Shown: piece by piece, positions 1-7,539 of the stretch
Position numbering within the stretch: position 1 is the stretch's first letter
Layout: the number at the start of each line of letters is the position of its first letter
Assembly (NCBI GenBank): GCA_001779235.1
Contig: MFJN01000047.1
Span: forward strand, 14,494-46,611
Reading direction: 5' to 3'
DNA length: 32,118 nucleotides
From: Candidatus Gottesmanbacteria bacterium RIFCSPHIGHO2_02_FULL_40_13
Lineage (GTDB): Bacteria > Patescibacteriota > Microgenomatia > 2-02-FULL-39-11
Program-made: the position numbers and the translations under genes
The notes under the pieces: generated by a model
Database searches by the model: none
Told to the model about the DNA's origin: nothing
The model's input: only the letters and a program-made list of their open reading frames with translations

Positions 1-2
1 CC

Positions 3-1946
3 GAAACTACACCCGTAGCAGGAATTCCTCCAGAAGAAGAAATAGTTTCACCAGCAGCTCCCGTTCCGGAAGCTGAAGTTATAGCAGAACCTCAAAAACC
101 AGAAGATGTGTTAAGTGAGCTATATTTAAAATTAACTACTCAATTTAATATAGAATTAAAAGACCAAGAAGGACTGGATAAATTTGTTTTAGGATCCTTT
201 GCTAAAAATAGAGAATTTGTAATTGAGAAATTAGTTGAAATTCTTCAATGGAGAAATAAAGATATACCTGTCGAAGAAGTAGAAAAGATAGCCAATCAAT
301 ATTATGATACTGTGAGACAAGTTCAATCCCAAAAGTTACAGGCACAACAAGCAGAATATGCCAATTATGTAACAGAAAGAGCTAAAATAGCTCCTCCTGT
401 GACAAGTGGTCAACCTCACCACGAAATTTTTGCACCTGATGAACCCCCCATTTCACCTTCCAGACTAAGAAGAATGGAGAGTCGGGGTCCGGACGTATTA
501 GATCTGGTGAGAAAAATAGACGCGTCAAGCAGGATTATAGAAAGACAATATTGGAATTATATGGCAGAAACTCTTGTTGATAAAAACCGATTAGCATATC
601 TTGCTCATGTAGCAGATACCATTGCCGGGTCTGCAGGGGATATTGAGGCTGCAGTGCCCCTAATGAGCCAAATTGAAGGCGAACTTAGGTCAGCCGGTTA
701 TAAGCGTTATAAAGAAAGTGTTCAGAACCCTCTAGCCCATGATCCTAATTCATTACTTCCATCTGAAGAAACAATGTTGACGCTTTCAGAAAGAAAAGCA
801 ATTCGTGTTACTGCGGGAGAGATGGTAGGTGTTGAGATAATATTAGGTGTTGCAGGGCTTGATGAAAAAGGACAGACCGATCCGATGGAATTAGTCCATG
901 ATCTTAACACATTTATAGGTATAGAGGCAGGCAAAGTCCAAGCGTTATATAACACAATTAAAACTGGCCAGGGTACCTTAGCGGAAATAGATAATAAAAA
1001 CGCGGAGATACTAGAGGAATTAAGACTAGGTCTGGAAGCCGGTGTAAAACAGAGACTACAATTGGAAGTAAGCATGAAAAAAGAAAGCGCGGCAGCGAAG
1101 CGTGCACTGCGGAAATCTAAACAAGAGGAAATTGCGATGATTGAAAATAAATATACCGGTTTGCCAGATCCAGAGCGAACTTTAGCTGAGAGTACACATA
1201 AATTAACAATTGCTAGGTTGAATAGAGAAATCTTGCTATTAGATCATGATATAAATACTGCTGACGCGGATGTAACTTTCTGGGAAGGAAATCAAGATAC
1301 ACTCAAAAATACGGATAGTGCTATAGTTGAATCAAAGTTGGATGTGGTGACGGCAAATATGGCAGCAGATCGAAAAAGAGAAGAACACAAACTTCTACCG
1401 ATGACGCAAGTCGAAAGGGAAGCATACGCAGATGGCAGGCTGGAAACCGCGCTTAATGAAGGTCAATTAGCGATGAAAGAACTGGAAAAATGGGGAAATC
1501 TGATCGCGAACCGTTCCGGTGTTATTGATCAGGCTGCATCCTTAATCGTTTCTCACCTGACGCAGTTAGACTCTCTAATTGATGATAAAACGAAATTGGA
1601 AAGTAAGAGAGCAGAAAATGAAAATACAAAAGATAAGGGTAGATCAAGCAGAAAAGGTGCATTTACTAGAAAAATAAATGATATTATAGCGAGAATAGAA
1701 GCTTTACAAAAAACAGAGGAAACAGAAATAGCTACAGTTATACCTTCAAGAGAGAGGATATCCGCGGAACCTAAGTCAACAGTAGGTGGAATGTATAGAA
1801 AAGCAGTACTCGGAGGTACGGTAATGATTCCCAACCCGGACGGAAAACTGGAAGGAGTGGTCAAACCCGGATTATATGAACTTGCGGGTTATGCAAGTCT
1901 CAGGATGGAGATAGATGCAAGAGCCAGAGCGTTGCAGGAAAAGTAA
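3..1946 (+). CDS. Partial coiled-coil protein of unknown function (5' end outside window)
   Basis: I do not recognise this protein. The frame is open from base 3 with no stop, so the gene starts upstream of the window; GTG at 108 is only the first start-like codon inside it. The visible part is 647 residues. It begins with a Pro/Glu/Ala-rich stretch ending in PVPEAEV, followed by PEDVLSELYLKL. A very similar arrangement (LPIPEAEV, then PEDALKNAFTKL) opens the next gene, so the two are probably related or share a partner. The middle and C-terminal parts are highly charged, rich in Lys, Glu, Ala and Leu, and look like long alpha-helical coiled coil. No signal peptide or membrane segment is visible in the part present. 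It is the first of four same-strand genes. Existence of the gene is secure; function is open. Confidence 0.85.
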   Translation, partial: ETTPVAGIPPEEEIVSPAAPVPEAEVIAEPQKPEDVLSELYLKLTTQFNIELKDQEGLDKFVLGSFAKNREFVIEKLVEILQWRNKDIPVEEVEKIANQYYDTVRQVQSQKLQAQQAEYANYVTERAKIAPPVTSGQPHHEIFAPDEPPISPSRLRRMESRGPDVLDLVRKIDASSRIIERQYWNYMAETLVDKNRLAYLAHVADTIAGSAGDIEAAVPLMSQIEGELRSAGYKRYKESVQNPLAHDPNSLLPSEETMLTLSERKAIRVTAGEMVGVEIILGVAGLDEKGQTDPMELVHDLNTFIGIEAGKVQALYNTIKTGQGTLAEIDNKNAEILEELRLGLEAGVKQRLQLEVSMKKESAAAKRALRKSKQEEIAMIENKYTGLPDPERTLAESTHKLTIARLNREILLLDHDINTADADVTFWEGNQDTLKNTDSAIVESKLDVVTANMAADRKREEHKLLPMTQVEREAYADGRLETALNEGQLAMKELEKWGNLIANRSGVIDQAASLIVSHLTQLDSLIDDKTKLESKRAENENTKDKGRSSRKGAFTRKINDIIARIEALQKTEETEIATVIPSRERISAEPKSTVGGMYRKAVLGGTVMIPNPDGKLEGVVKPGLYELAGYASLRMEIDARARALQEK

Positions 1947-1953
1947 ATACTTA

Positions 1954-1981
1954 TTGACAAATTTATTCAAATCGTTTTAAT
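1954..1981 (+). promoter_or_regulatory. Candidate sigma-70 promoter for the 2019 gene
   Basis: TTGACA at 1954-1959 and TTTAAT at 1976-1981 are separated by 16 bases. Transcription would start near 1988, leaving a leader of about 30 bases before ATG 2019. An AGAGG-like stretch near 1989-1993 is too far from the start codon to be a normal ribosome binding site. The promoter suggests that genes two to four can be transcribed independently of the first. Confidence 0.55.
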
Positions 1982-2018
1982 CTTAAATAAGAGGTTAATT
2001 TTTTAATTTAAAATAATT

Positions 2019-4736
2019 ATGGCAGGACCACCAGTAGAAGGACCACCAATAGGACAAGAACCACTAAAGTCACCAGATATCGCTCCAGCAGCGTTAGGAC
2101 TGCCTATTCCTGAAGCTGAGGTACCTGTCACACCAGAAGACGCATTGAAAAATGCATTTACAAAGTTGGGTGCACCGGTTAATTATCTTCTGACAGAAGA
2201 AGATATTATAAATGCACATGCAATTTTTAAAGCTGGGCAAGCAGGAGAAATAAAGGAAGGTCAAGAGGGATATGATAATTATATAGCTTTATTAGATGCG
2301 GGATTTAGATTACCAGAAGAACCACCTGCTGAAGAAGAAGCAGATTTACCTGATTGGCTACAACCTGATTGGTTACGAGATGTTCGTGATGCAGCAGCTC
2401 CACTTGCACCAGGTGAAACACCAGCCCCAGAACGATCCGCCCCCGCTCCGGTTCGCGAAAGCGTTAATGCAGTTACCGCCAGACTCGCTCTTGAGGCAAG
2501 CAGAGGGGCTAGAGGGAGGGTGGGAGAGGTTTATAAGAGAGCTAACGGATTATTAGATGTGCTTGGAAGAAGGGCAAAAGCGATACTAAAAGACAAAACT
2601 CAAAGTGCTCCGGAAAGTGTCGCGATCCAGTACAATAAGGGGGATTTAACTAATCCGGATGTTACTAAAAGATTGGTTGATCAACAAAGAGATAATCGTG
2701 ACGGAGTGACAGGTAGAAAAGACACCCCCGGCTATTTGGATGAACTTGTGGTAAAGGTGGCAGGAGAATTGGAAGGTTTAGAAGAACAAAGAGTAAAACT
2801 GGAAGAGTCAAGAAGAAGTAATGAAGGGGCGATTGGGATTTTACCTATTAATTCAGAGATAGTAGGCCAGACGGAAGAGGGGAATATTCTAATGACACAG
2901 CAGGATGTATATGATCGTGAAATGAAACAATGGAATGCTTTGTCAGAAAAACAGAAGCGTGGTAGAAACGCAGTTCCACAACCAAAACTTGAAGATTTTC
3001 CGGTACATCCTACCGAAACTAAAAGAGGACAAGTACCCAAGTTAAGAGATGCAGATGAATATATTTTCGACCCTGAACAAGCTGATCCGGTCATAAAGGC
3101 TCGAGAGAATTTGGATAAAGCAGTGCAAGCCGAAAGAGATGCAGCTTCAAAATTAAAGCAATTTTGTGAAGAGGAAGGGCTAACTGATCGTAACCGTCCC
3201 GGTTATGCCGCATGGATAGATGTAATGCAGGAAGCAGAATTATCATGTTCTAATACTTCAGCAGAATTGGCTACAAAACTTACCGATGTCAGCTCTGATA
3301 CAGCGGTGAAAAGTAAAATACTTGATTTAGCAAAGAAGATTAATCTCACAGAAGCTGATAAAAAAAGTTTTGATATATCAACTATAGAAGGATTATTTAG
3401 GTATTTTGAAGCCAGAAAATCAGATCCCCGGCTGCAGGGTTATGAACAGGTAACAACGGCTTTAAACTTAGCAGATAAAGCTGTAGAGAACGCAACTAGT
3501 ATTTATCAAGCCAGACAACTCGAAGCCGGAAGGTGGAGTGTGGACTCACAAGGTAGACAAACAGGCGCGGGCTATAAAGAGCTTGTAGAGACGAATCGTC
3601 AGATGGATAGTATTCTGACCACGCTTGGGGATAGCGCTATCATAGACTTATATCTTCAGGAAGCATATCTGCCCACGGCAGAAGAGGGTACGCTGATCGG
3701 TGATGCTCAAAATCAAATTGCTGGTATAAATACAGATATTGCTGCAATTAATGTTGAGCTGAATCGTCTTCAGTCGAAAAAACAAGGTGAGACATCAGAA
3801 GACATATTAGCTTCATATAATCGAGAGATTGAAAAAAATTATCGTCAAAAACAAGATTTAGAAGGACAACAGAGTGAATTATTAGAGTCGATAAGTCAGA
3901 TAATAAATCCAACCGCCAGACTACGCAGCGCAGCGGAGGATATCGGGGAATTAATTCCTTCCAGAGTCAAAAGCAAACTGGCGTTATTAGGATTGTCGAC
4001 AGAAAACATTCCCCAAAGTCTTGAACGGGTCGGGGATGCTGTCACCCAAACTTTGGCTGAACTTCATGCAAGCGGAAAAGTACCTTCAGAGCTTGAGCTA
4101 TACGGCATGGTAATCACTAAATTAAGAGGCGAACCGGCACCTGAAATAGTAGAGACTCCACCTGTTCCGGAGCCTCCACCGGTGCCAGCCAAACCGGGAG
4201 TTCCGCCCGCATCCGGAGGAGAAACTGTACCCACACAAACCCAAGAACAAACGCCAACTGATGAACAACGTCGGGGAGCAGCTCAAGCATTAGCGCAGGA
4301 AGAAGGAGTAAGAGGTAGATTGACTGTAGAGCAAATTATGGACCTTGAAGAAGATTTATATCCAGCTGTTGAAATATTGCATCGACAAAAAACAGTACTT
4401 GCCGAATTAACTCCAGCCTTAAGGAAAGCGCGAGGACTTGAAATACTAGAGGTTATACGAAGAATTAACAATACTCCTGATGCTAAAACTGACAAGAGTA
4501 TTAGACTAGCTGCATACAAACAATTTGGATATAATACAGAAGCTGTTGTTATGATTGAAGCGATGTTAAAACTAGGAAAAGATGTGAAAGAGATCGCGAA
4601 TCATGCTAGCGATTTGTTAGGAAAACTAAGTATATTGAAATACTTACCCGGTTTTATGACATTCTTACCGATACTATTGCAGTTATTCGAAGATAAGTCT
4701 GTTGCTGCATCCGCCCAAGGTGGACAGGAACATTGA
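2019..4736 (+). CDS. Large coiled-coil protein of unknown function with hydrophobic C-terminus
   Basis: This 905-residue protein is not one I recognise. The N-terminal ~50 residues are Pro/Gly/Ala-rich and share the PEAEV plus PED motif arrangement with the preceding gene. Residues about 150-680 are charged and helix-prone, with likely coiled-coil stretches (for example around EKNYRQKQDLEGQQSELLES). A proline-rich spacer of roughly 35 residues (PPVPEPPPVPAKPG and flanks, near residue 710) separates this from a C-terminal helical part. The last 45 residues contain a hydrophobic run, ILKYLPGFMTFLPILLQLF, that could touch or enter the membrane. There is no N-terminal signal peptide. The next gene starts 26 bases downstream. 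A structural or scaffold role would fit the composition, but that is inference. Confidence 0.85.
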   Translation: MAGPPVEGPPIGQEPLKSPDIAPAALGLPIPEAEVPVTPEDALKNAFTKLGAPVNYLLTEEDIINAHAIFKAGQAGEIKEGQEGYDNYIALLDAGFRLPEEPPAEEEADLPDWLQPDWLRDVRDAAAPLAPGETPAPERSAPAPVRESVNAVTARLALEASRGARGRVGEVYKRANGLLDVLGRRAKAILKDKTQSAPESVAIQYNKGDLTNPDVTKRLVDQQRDNRDGVTGRKDTPGYLDELVVKVAGELEGLEEQRVKLEESRRSNEGAIGILPINSEIVGQTEEGNILMTQQDVYDREMKQWNALSEKQKRGRNAVPQPKLEDFPVHPTETKRGQVPKLRDADEYIFDPEQADPVIKARENLDKAVQAERDAASKLKQFCEEEGLTDRNRPGYAAWIDVMQEAELSCSNTSAELATKLTDVSSDTAVKSKILDLAKKINLTEADKKSFDISTIEGLFRYFEARKSDPRLQGYEQVTTALNLADKAVENATSIYQARQLEAGRWSVDSQGRQTGAGYKELVETNRQMDSILTTLGDSAIIDLYLQEAYLPTAEEGTLIGDAQNQIAGINTDIAAINVELNRLQSKKQGETSEDILASYNREIEKNYRQKQDLEGQQSELLESISQIINPTARLRSAAEDIGELIPSRVKSKLALLGLSTENIPQSLERVGDAVTQTLAELHASGKVPSELELYGMVITKLRGEPAPEIVETPPVPEPPPVPAKPGVPPASGGETVPTQTQEQTPTDEQRRGAAQALAQEEGVRGRLTVEQIMDLEEDLYPAVEILHRQKTVLAELTPALRKARGLEILEVIRRINNTPDAKTDKSIRLAAYKQFGYNTEAVVMIEAMLKLGKDVKEIANHASDLLGKLSILKYLPGFMTFLPILLQLFEDKSVAASAQGGQEH

Positions 4737-4762
4737 TAAATACCAGAAGTTTGTAAATATGT

Positions 4763-6010
4763 ATGGATTCAACTTTATTACCACCGCAGAATACAGGACT
4801 TGATTTATCCGGGGCAATGGGAAAATGGGCTCAAGCTCCAGAAAATAGTCCCGGATCTTCTTCTCTTGATTTATCCGGAGTGATGGGTGATTGGGCTATT
4901 GAAACCGTACCACCGAATCCTCCTTTACCTTCTCGAAGAAAAATCACGGCTGAAAAAGCATTAGAGGTCGTGAAGGGGGCAGCATATACCAGTGCGGATT
5001 TCGTGAAAAAAAATGCAGATTTTTTATCTGCTTTTATAGCGGGAGGAGCCGTGAGTTTTGGAGTAGCTGCCGGCCTCCACCGGCCTGATTTGGCAATAAC
5101 TTTTCCTATGTTATATTCTATTATTGGAGAGACAATTCCCAGAGGATTAGTTTGGGTCTATCAAGGGATAGAACACATTGAGAGAAGCAGAGTAGGAAAA
5201 CCATTAATAAGTATAGGAAACCACCGAATAGGAAAAGAATTTACCGCAGAAAAATATAATAAATTGCAAAGCGGTGTAGTTCGCAGAGTTATGAATGGAC
5301 TAACAAGTACGCTCGCCAGTAAAACTTATCATAAAATCATGGCTGGAGTGCTAACTGGCGGGATGACAGGAGCAGTTGTAGGAGGAGCTGTCGAGTTTGC
5401 TCACCAAATACACGCGGCTCAAGCCAACCAGCCGCCTCCAGGAGAAATGAATAGAGATTTTCCGGGAAAAGATGAACCGCCTCCTTCGCGACCGGTTCCG
5501 AGTGGTTTTGATCGCCATGATTTTCCTCCCCCAGATATGAGAGCACCACCAGGAGGAGACGTAAGTCCTCCAGTTGTCGTCACTTCAGAAGTCGCTCAAG
5601 TAACAACTACGCTAACTGATCCGACAGTTCACACATCTGTAGCGGGGGAACTTCTAGGACTGTTTCAGTTTTCCGATAATCATACACCTGAGGCGTTAAA
5701 TTTGGCATCCAAGCTCATTGAGCAGGCAAAAACTGCAGGAGTACTTACCCAGGAGATGGCGCAAAGGATTATAGATTTCGCTGATAACACTTTTCAAACA
5801 ATACATACAGAAAAATTTGGAGATGGTATTTTTAATCTTGAGGCATATAAGGATGGAGCCGGAAATTTTGTACAAGATTTATTAACAAAAGGAAAAATTA
5901 CCCTAGATCAATATAATGCTTTCAGGGCAGTGGATTTCCCGGCAGGGCATCCGGATAAAGTCGCTGCATGGGAGCAATTATTTAATTTATTTTTAGGAAG
6001 CAAAGGTTGA
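4763..6010 (+). CDS. Membrane protein of unknown function with duplicated LDLSG motif
   Basis: A 415-residue protein I do not recognise. The N-terminus carries a short motif twice: LDLSGAMGKWA near residue 13 and LDLSGVMGDWA near residue 35, separated by a Ser/Pro-rich linker. Two hydrophobic regions follow: around residues 87-130 (SAFIAGGAVSFGVAAG, then ITFPMLYSIIGETIPRGLVW) and around 193-212 (IMAGVLTGGMTGAVVGGAV, Gly-rich). A Pro-rich spacer (residues ~220-275) leads to a C-terminal helical domain of about 130 residues. ATG 4763 gives the expected Met-Asp-Ser start directly before the first motif copy. It lies 26 bases after the previous gene, and the next gene starts one base after its stop, so they form an operon. 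It may be the membrane anchor for the coiled-coil partners; that is inference. Confidence 0.82.
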   Translation: MDSTLLPPQNTGLDLSGAMGKWAQAPENSPGSSSLDLSGVMGDWAIETVPPNPPLPSRRKITAEKALEVVKGAAYTSADFVKKNADFLSAFIAGGAVSFGVAAGLHRPDLAITFPMLYSIIGETIPRGLVWVYQGIEHIERSRVGKPLISIGNHRIGKEFTAEKYNKLQSGVVRRVMNGLTSTLASKTYHKIMAGVLTGGMTGAVVGGAVEFAHQIHAAQANQPPPGEMNRDFPGKDEPPPSRPVPSGFDRHDFPPPDMRAPPGGDVSPPVVVTSEVAQVTTTLTDPTVHTSVAGELLGLFQFSDNHTPEALNLASKLIEQAKTAGVLTQEMAQRIIDFADNTFQTIHTEKFGDGIFNLEAYKDGAGNFVQDLLTKGKITLDQYNAFRAVDFPAGHPDKVAAWEQLFNLFLGSKG

Positions 6011-6011
6011 T

Positions 6012-6356
6012 ATGGCACAAGACGATTTATATCTGGAATTTATCAAAAAAGTTACTGACGGCAAAAAGCCGGAGGAGATGCAGCAGATCCTTCAGGAACT
6101 GATGAATCTGTCAGGAGCCAACCTCATGTCCGCGATCCTGGAATATCTGGAGATTGAGGATTTTGAAGCTTTGGATGCGATATCCGACGAAAAACTGCGT
6201 GAAGCGGAGCTTGACCGCAGATTCAAGGCCAGAACAGGCGTCACTCTGGATGAATTTTTGGACAGAGTGAAGGACTCAATATCAAAAAACTACCTTTTTC
6301 CTGAACTGGCGCCTATAAATGTTCCCGTCGCATCAGTCCCTCCTCAAAACCCCTGA
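6012..6356 (+). CDS. Small acidic protein of unknown function
   Basis: This 114-residue, strongly acidic, mostly helical protein is not recognised. It begins MAQDDLYLEFIKKV and ends with a Pro-rich tail (APINVPVASVPPQNP). It has no membrane segment, signal peptide or cysteine. Its ATG is one base after the stop of the preceding membrane protein, so translation is probably coupled and the product likely works with its operon partners. Base composition is slightly more GC-rich than the upstream genes. The four-gene block ends here and is followed by repeat-rich DNA. Confidence 0.75.
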   Translation: MAQDDLYLEFIKKVTDGKKPEEMQQILQELMNLSGANLMSAILEYLEIEDFEALDAISDEKLREAELDRRFKARTGVTLDEFLDRVKDSISKNYLFPELAPINVPVASVPPQNP

Positions 6357-6464
6357 CTTTCTCCCCTTTTTCTTCCTTCCAAATCTTAGCTGCAGCTGGA
6401 TTTTGGAAGAGAGGTTGATTAAAATAAATATATGGTTTTTAACAGGAAAAATTAACAAAAAGCA

Positions 6465-6644
6465 GTGCCACCATACACCAAAATCGATTGGGAAAAAGCG
6501 AGTTTTCTTTTCCGGAAAGCTTCAAAAACGCAGAAGGGTAACAGTAAATATCCTCAAGTCAAAGAGATACTCAGAGTGCTTGCTGCTGGGGGTATACCCT
6601 TCTTACTCGATTTTGAATCTTTTTCATCAGAAAAATGTTGTTAA
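6465..6644 (+). pseudogene. Truncated gene remnant interrupted by a repeat
   Basis: From GTG 6465 a 59-codon frame reads like real protein: PYTKIDWEKASFLFRK, then KYPQVKEILRVLAAGG. After that it runs straight into a family B repeat at 6590, and the frame stops at 6642-6644. The KYPQVKEILRVLAAGG segment resembles the start of a helical domain seen in small predicted DNA-binding proteins of this bacterial group; that resemblance is from memory and weak. I read it as the 5' part of a gene whose 3' part was replaced by the repeat. The longer overlapping frame 6319-6654 has no protein-like character. Confidence 0.4.
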
Positions 6645-6708
6645 ATCAGTCTAGAAGGAGCCTGTCTGTACAGGCAGGTTATGCCCGTAGCAGTGTCAAG
6701 TGCGAAGG
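6590..6708 (+). repeat. Dispersed repeat family B, copy 1
   Basis: This copy aligns with the reverse complement of 31199-31332. Shared landmarks in order are TATACCC, CTTACTC, CAGAAAAATGTTG (GTAAGAAAAATGTTG in the other copy), GTCTAGAAGGAG, then ATGCCCGTAGCA and TCAAGTGCGAAGG. Between GTCTAGAAGGAG and CCCGTAGC the two copies carry different palindromes (here CCTGTCTGTACAGGCAGG), so the hairpin core is variable while the flanks are conserved. Confidence 0.7.
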
Positions 6709-6965
6709 ATTATATCAGCAGACAGGATCGAAGATGACAGATTATTAACCCGCCTTCGCGGAATCCCGATTAAATCGGGAGTAGAGACATTTTTCCGCTT
6801 CGGCGAGGTTTACGCTCTGACGAAGCGCATTATTCAGATTCCCCGACCGTAAGGTCGAGGGAGCTTCAAGACAGCATTTTGATCTGTTATAAGCGACCTT
6901 CTAAATCTCAGCTGCAGCGAAAATTTAGAAGGAAGATGAGCTATACCCTCCACGTTTGAGAATAG

Positions 6966-7026
6966 TACGGGATATCAAACGTTTCAGCCGCGTTTGACTG
7001 TGGCGGATAAAACTCCTTCTAGACCG
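6966..7026 (-). repeat. Dispersed repeat family B, partial copy
   Basis: The segment matches 31217-31279 closely: ACGGGATATCAAACGTTT versus ACGGGACGTCAAACGTCC, then GCGTTTGACTGTGGCGG and AACTCCTTCTAGACCG. It lacks the outer parts of the repeat. It carries the same internal inverted repeat (TCAAACG and CGTTTGA). Confidence 0.65.
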
Positions 7027-7237
7027 TTCCCGATTGAATCATGATTTCGGTAAGAAGGGGATACATCAGCTAATCTTTAAACGATTTCTATCATTTGCAC
7101 CAAATAATCAGGCCGGGCAGTTTAATGCAAATATTGCTAACAAAGTAATTATTAATATAGTTCTATTTTGTAATTATTGGGATTACTTCGTCGCTATCAC
7201 TCCTCGCGATGACAAAGTTTTATTCAAGTGTAAACAG

Positions 7238-7373
7238 TTACCCCAGCACCAGAATGCCCCGGACGTAAGTCCGCGGGATGAATGGTTTTCAAGCGGGCAT
7301 TCGGTGCGGGGTTTCGCGCTCCGAATGACCGAAAGGACTGATGCCCCGACCGTAAGGTCGGGGAGCGCTTCAC
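7238..7373 (+). repeat. Dispersed structured repeat family A, copy 1
   Basis: This is the first of five nearly identical copies of about 135 bp (others at 24450, 26321, 27275 and 30923). In this orientation the sequence can fold into a long stem, 7241-7259 with 7295-7311 (CCCC, GCACC and GAATGCCC arms with two single-base bulges). It encloses the hairpin CGGAC-GTAA-GTCCG (7260-7273). A second domain is closed by GCGCT (7316-7320) with AGCGC (7364-7368) and holds CCCCGACC-GTAA-GGTCGGGG (7344-7363). Both hairpins end in GTAA, a GNRA-type loop, on this strand only. No protein is encoded. Confidence 0.9.
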
Positions 7374-7539
7374 TCACATACCCCTTGTCTGCCGGGCGTA
7401 TTTTCATTATGCTGAAATCAGGGCGCACTCCAAAATAATATATTCCTTTTGGATGCGCCACAAAGGGCCGCAATCCTAAATAATCGTAAACGTTATTTAT
7501 GAGCGAGCCCTTAGCTTAATTTTTTAAGTTTTTATTGCT

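Larger units (their letters stand above)
6357..7539. other. Repeat-filled intergenic region (1.2 kb)
   Basis: No intact gene is convincing here. The stretch holds a gene remnant (6465-6644), a family B repeat (6590-6708), a partial family B repeat (6966-7026), several palindromes (for example TCCCGATTAAATCGGGA at about 6765 and a partial copy of the CCCCGACC-GTAA hairpin near 6842), and a full family A repeat (7238-7373). Long open frames that cross it have no coherent protein character. No clear promoter for the operon starting at 7540 was found in the last 100 bases. Confidence 0.7.

Noticed and set aside
6319-6654. 111-codon frame after the first operon
   Set aside because: Composition is not protein-like, it crosses repeat B, and the alternative frame from 6465 reads much better as protein.
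7034-7438. Open frame of 134 codons across repeat A copy 1
   Set aside because: The same peptide (DVSPRDEWFSSGHSVRGF) appears in open frames over copies 2, 4 and 5 on whichever strand the repeat lies. It reflects a stop-free frame in the repeat, not a gene family.
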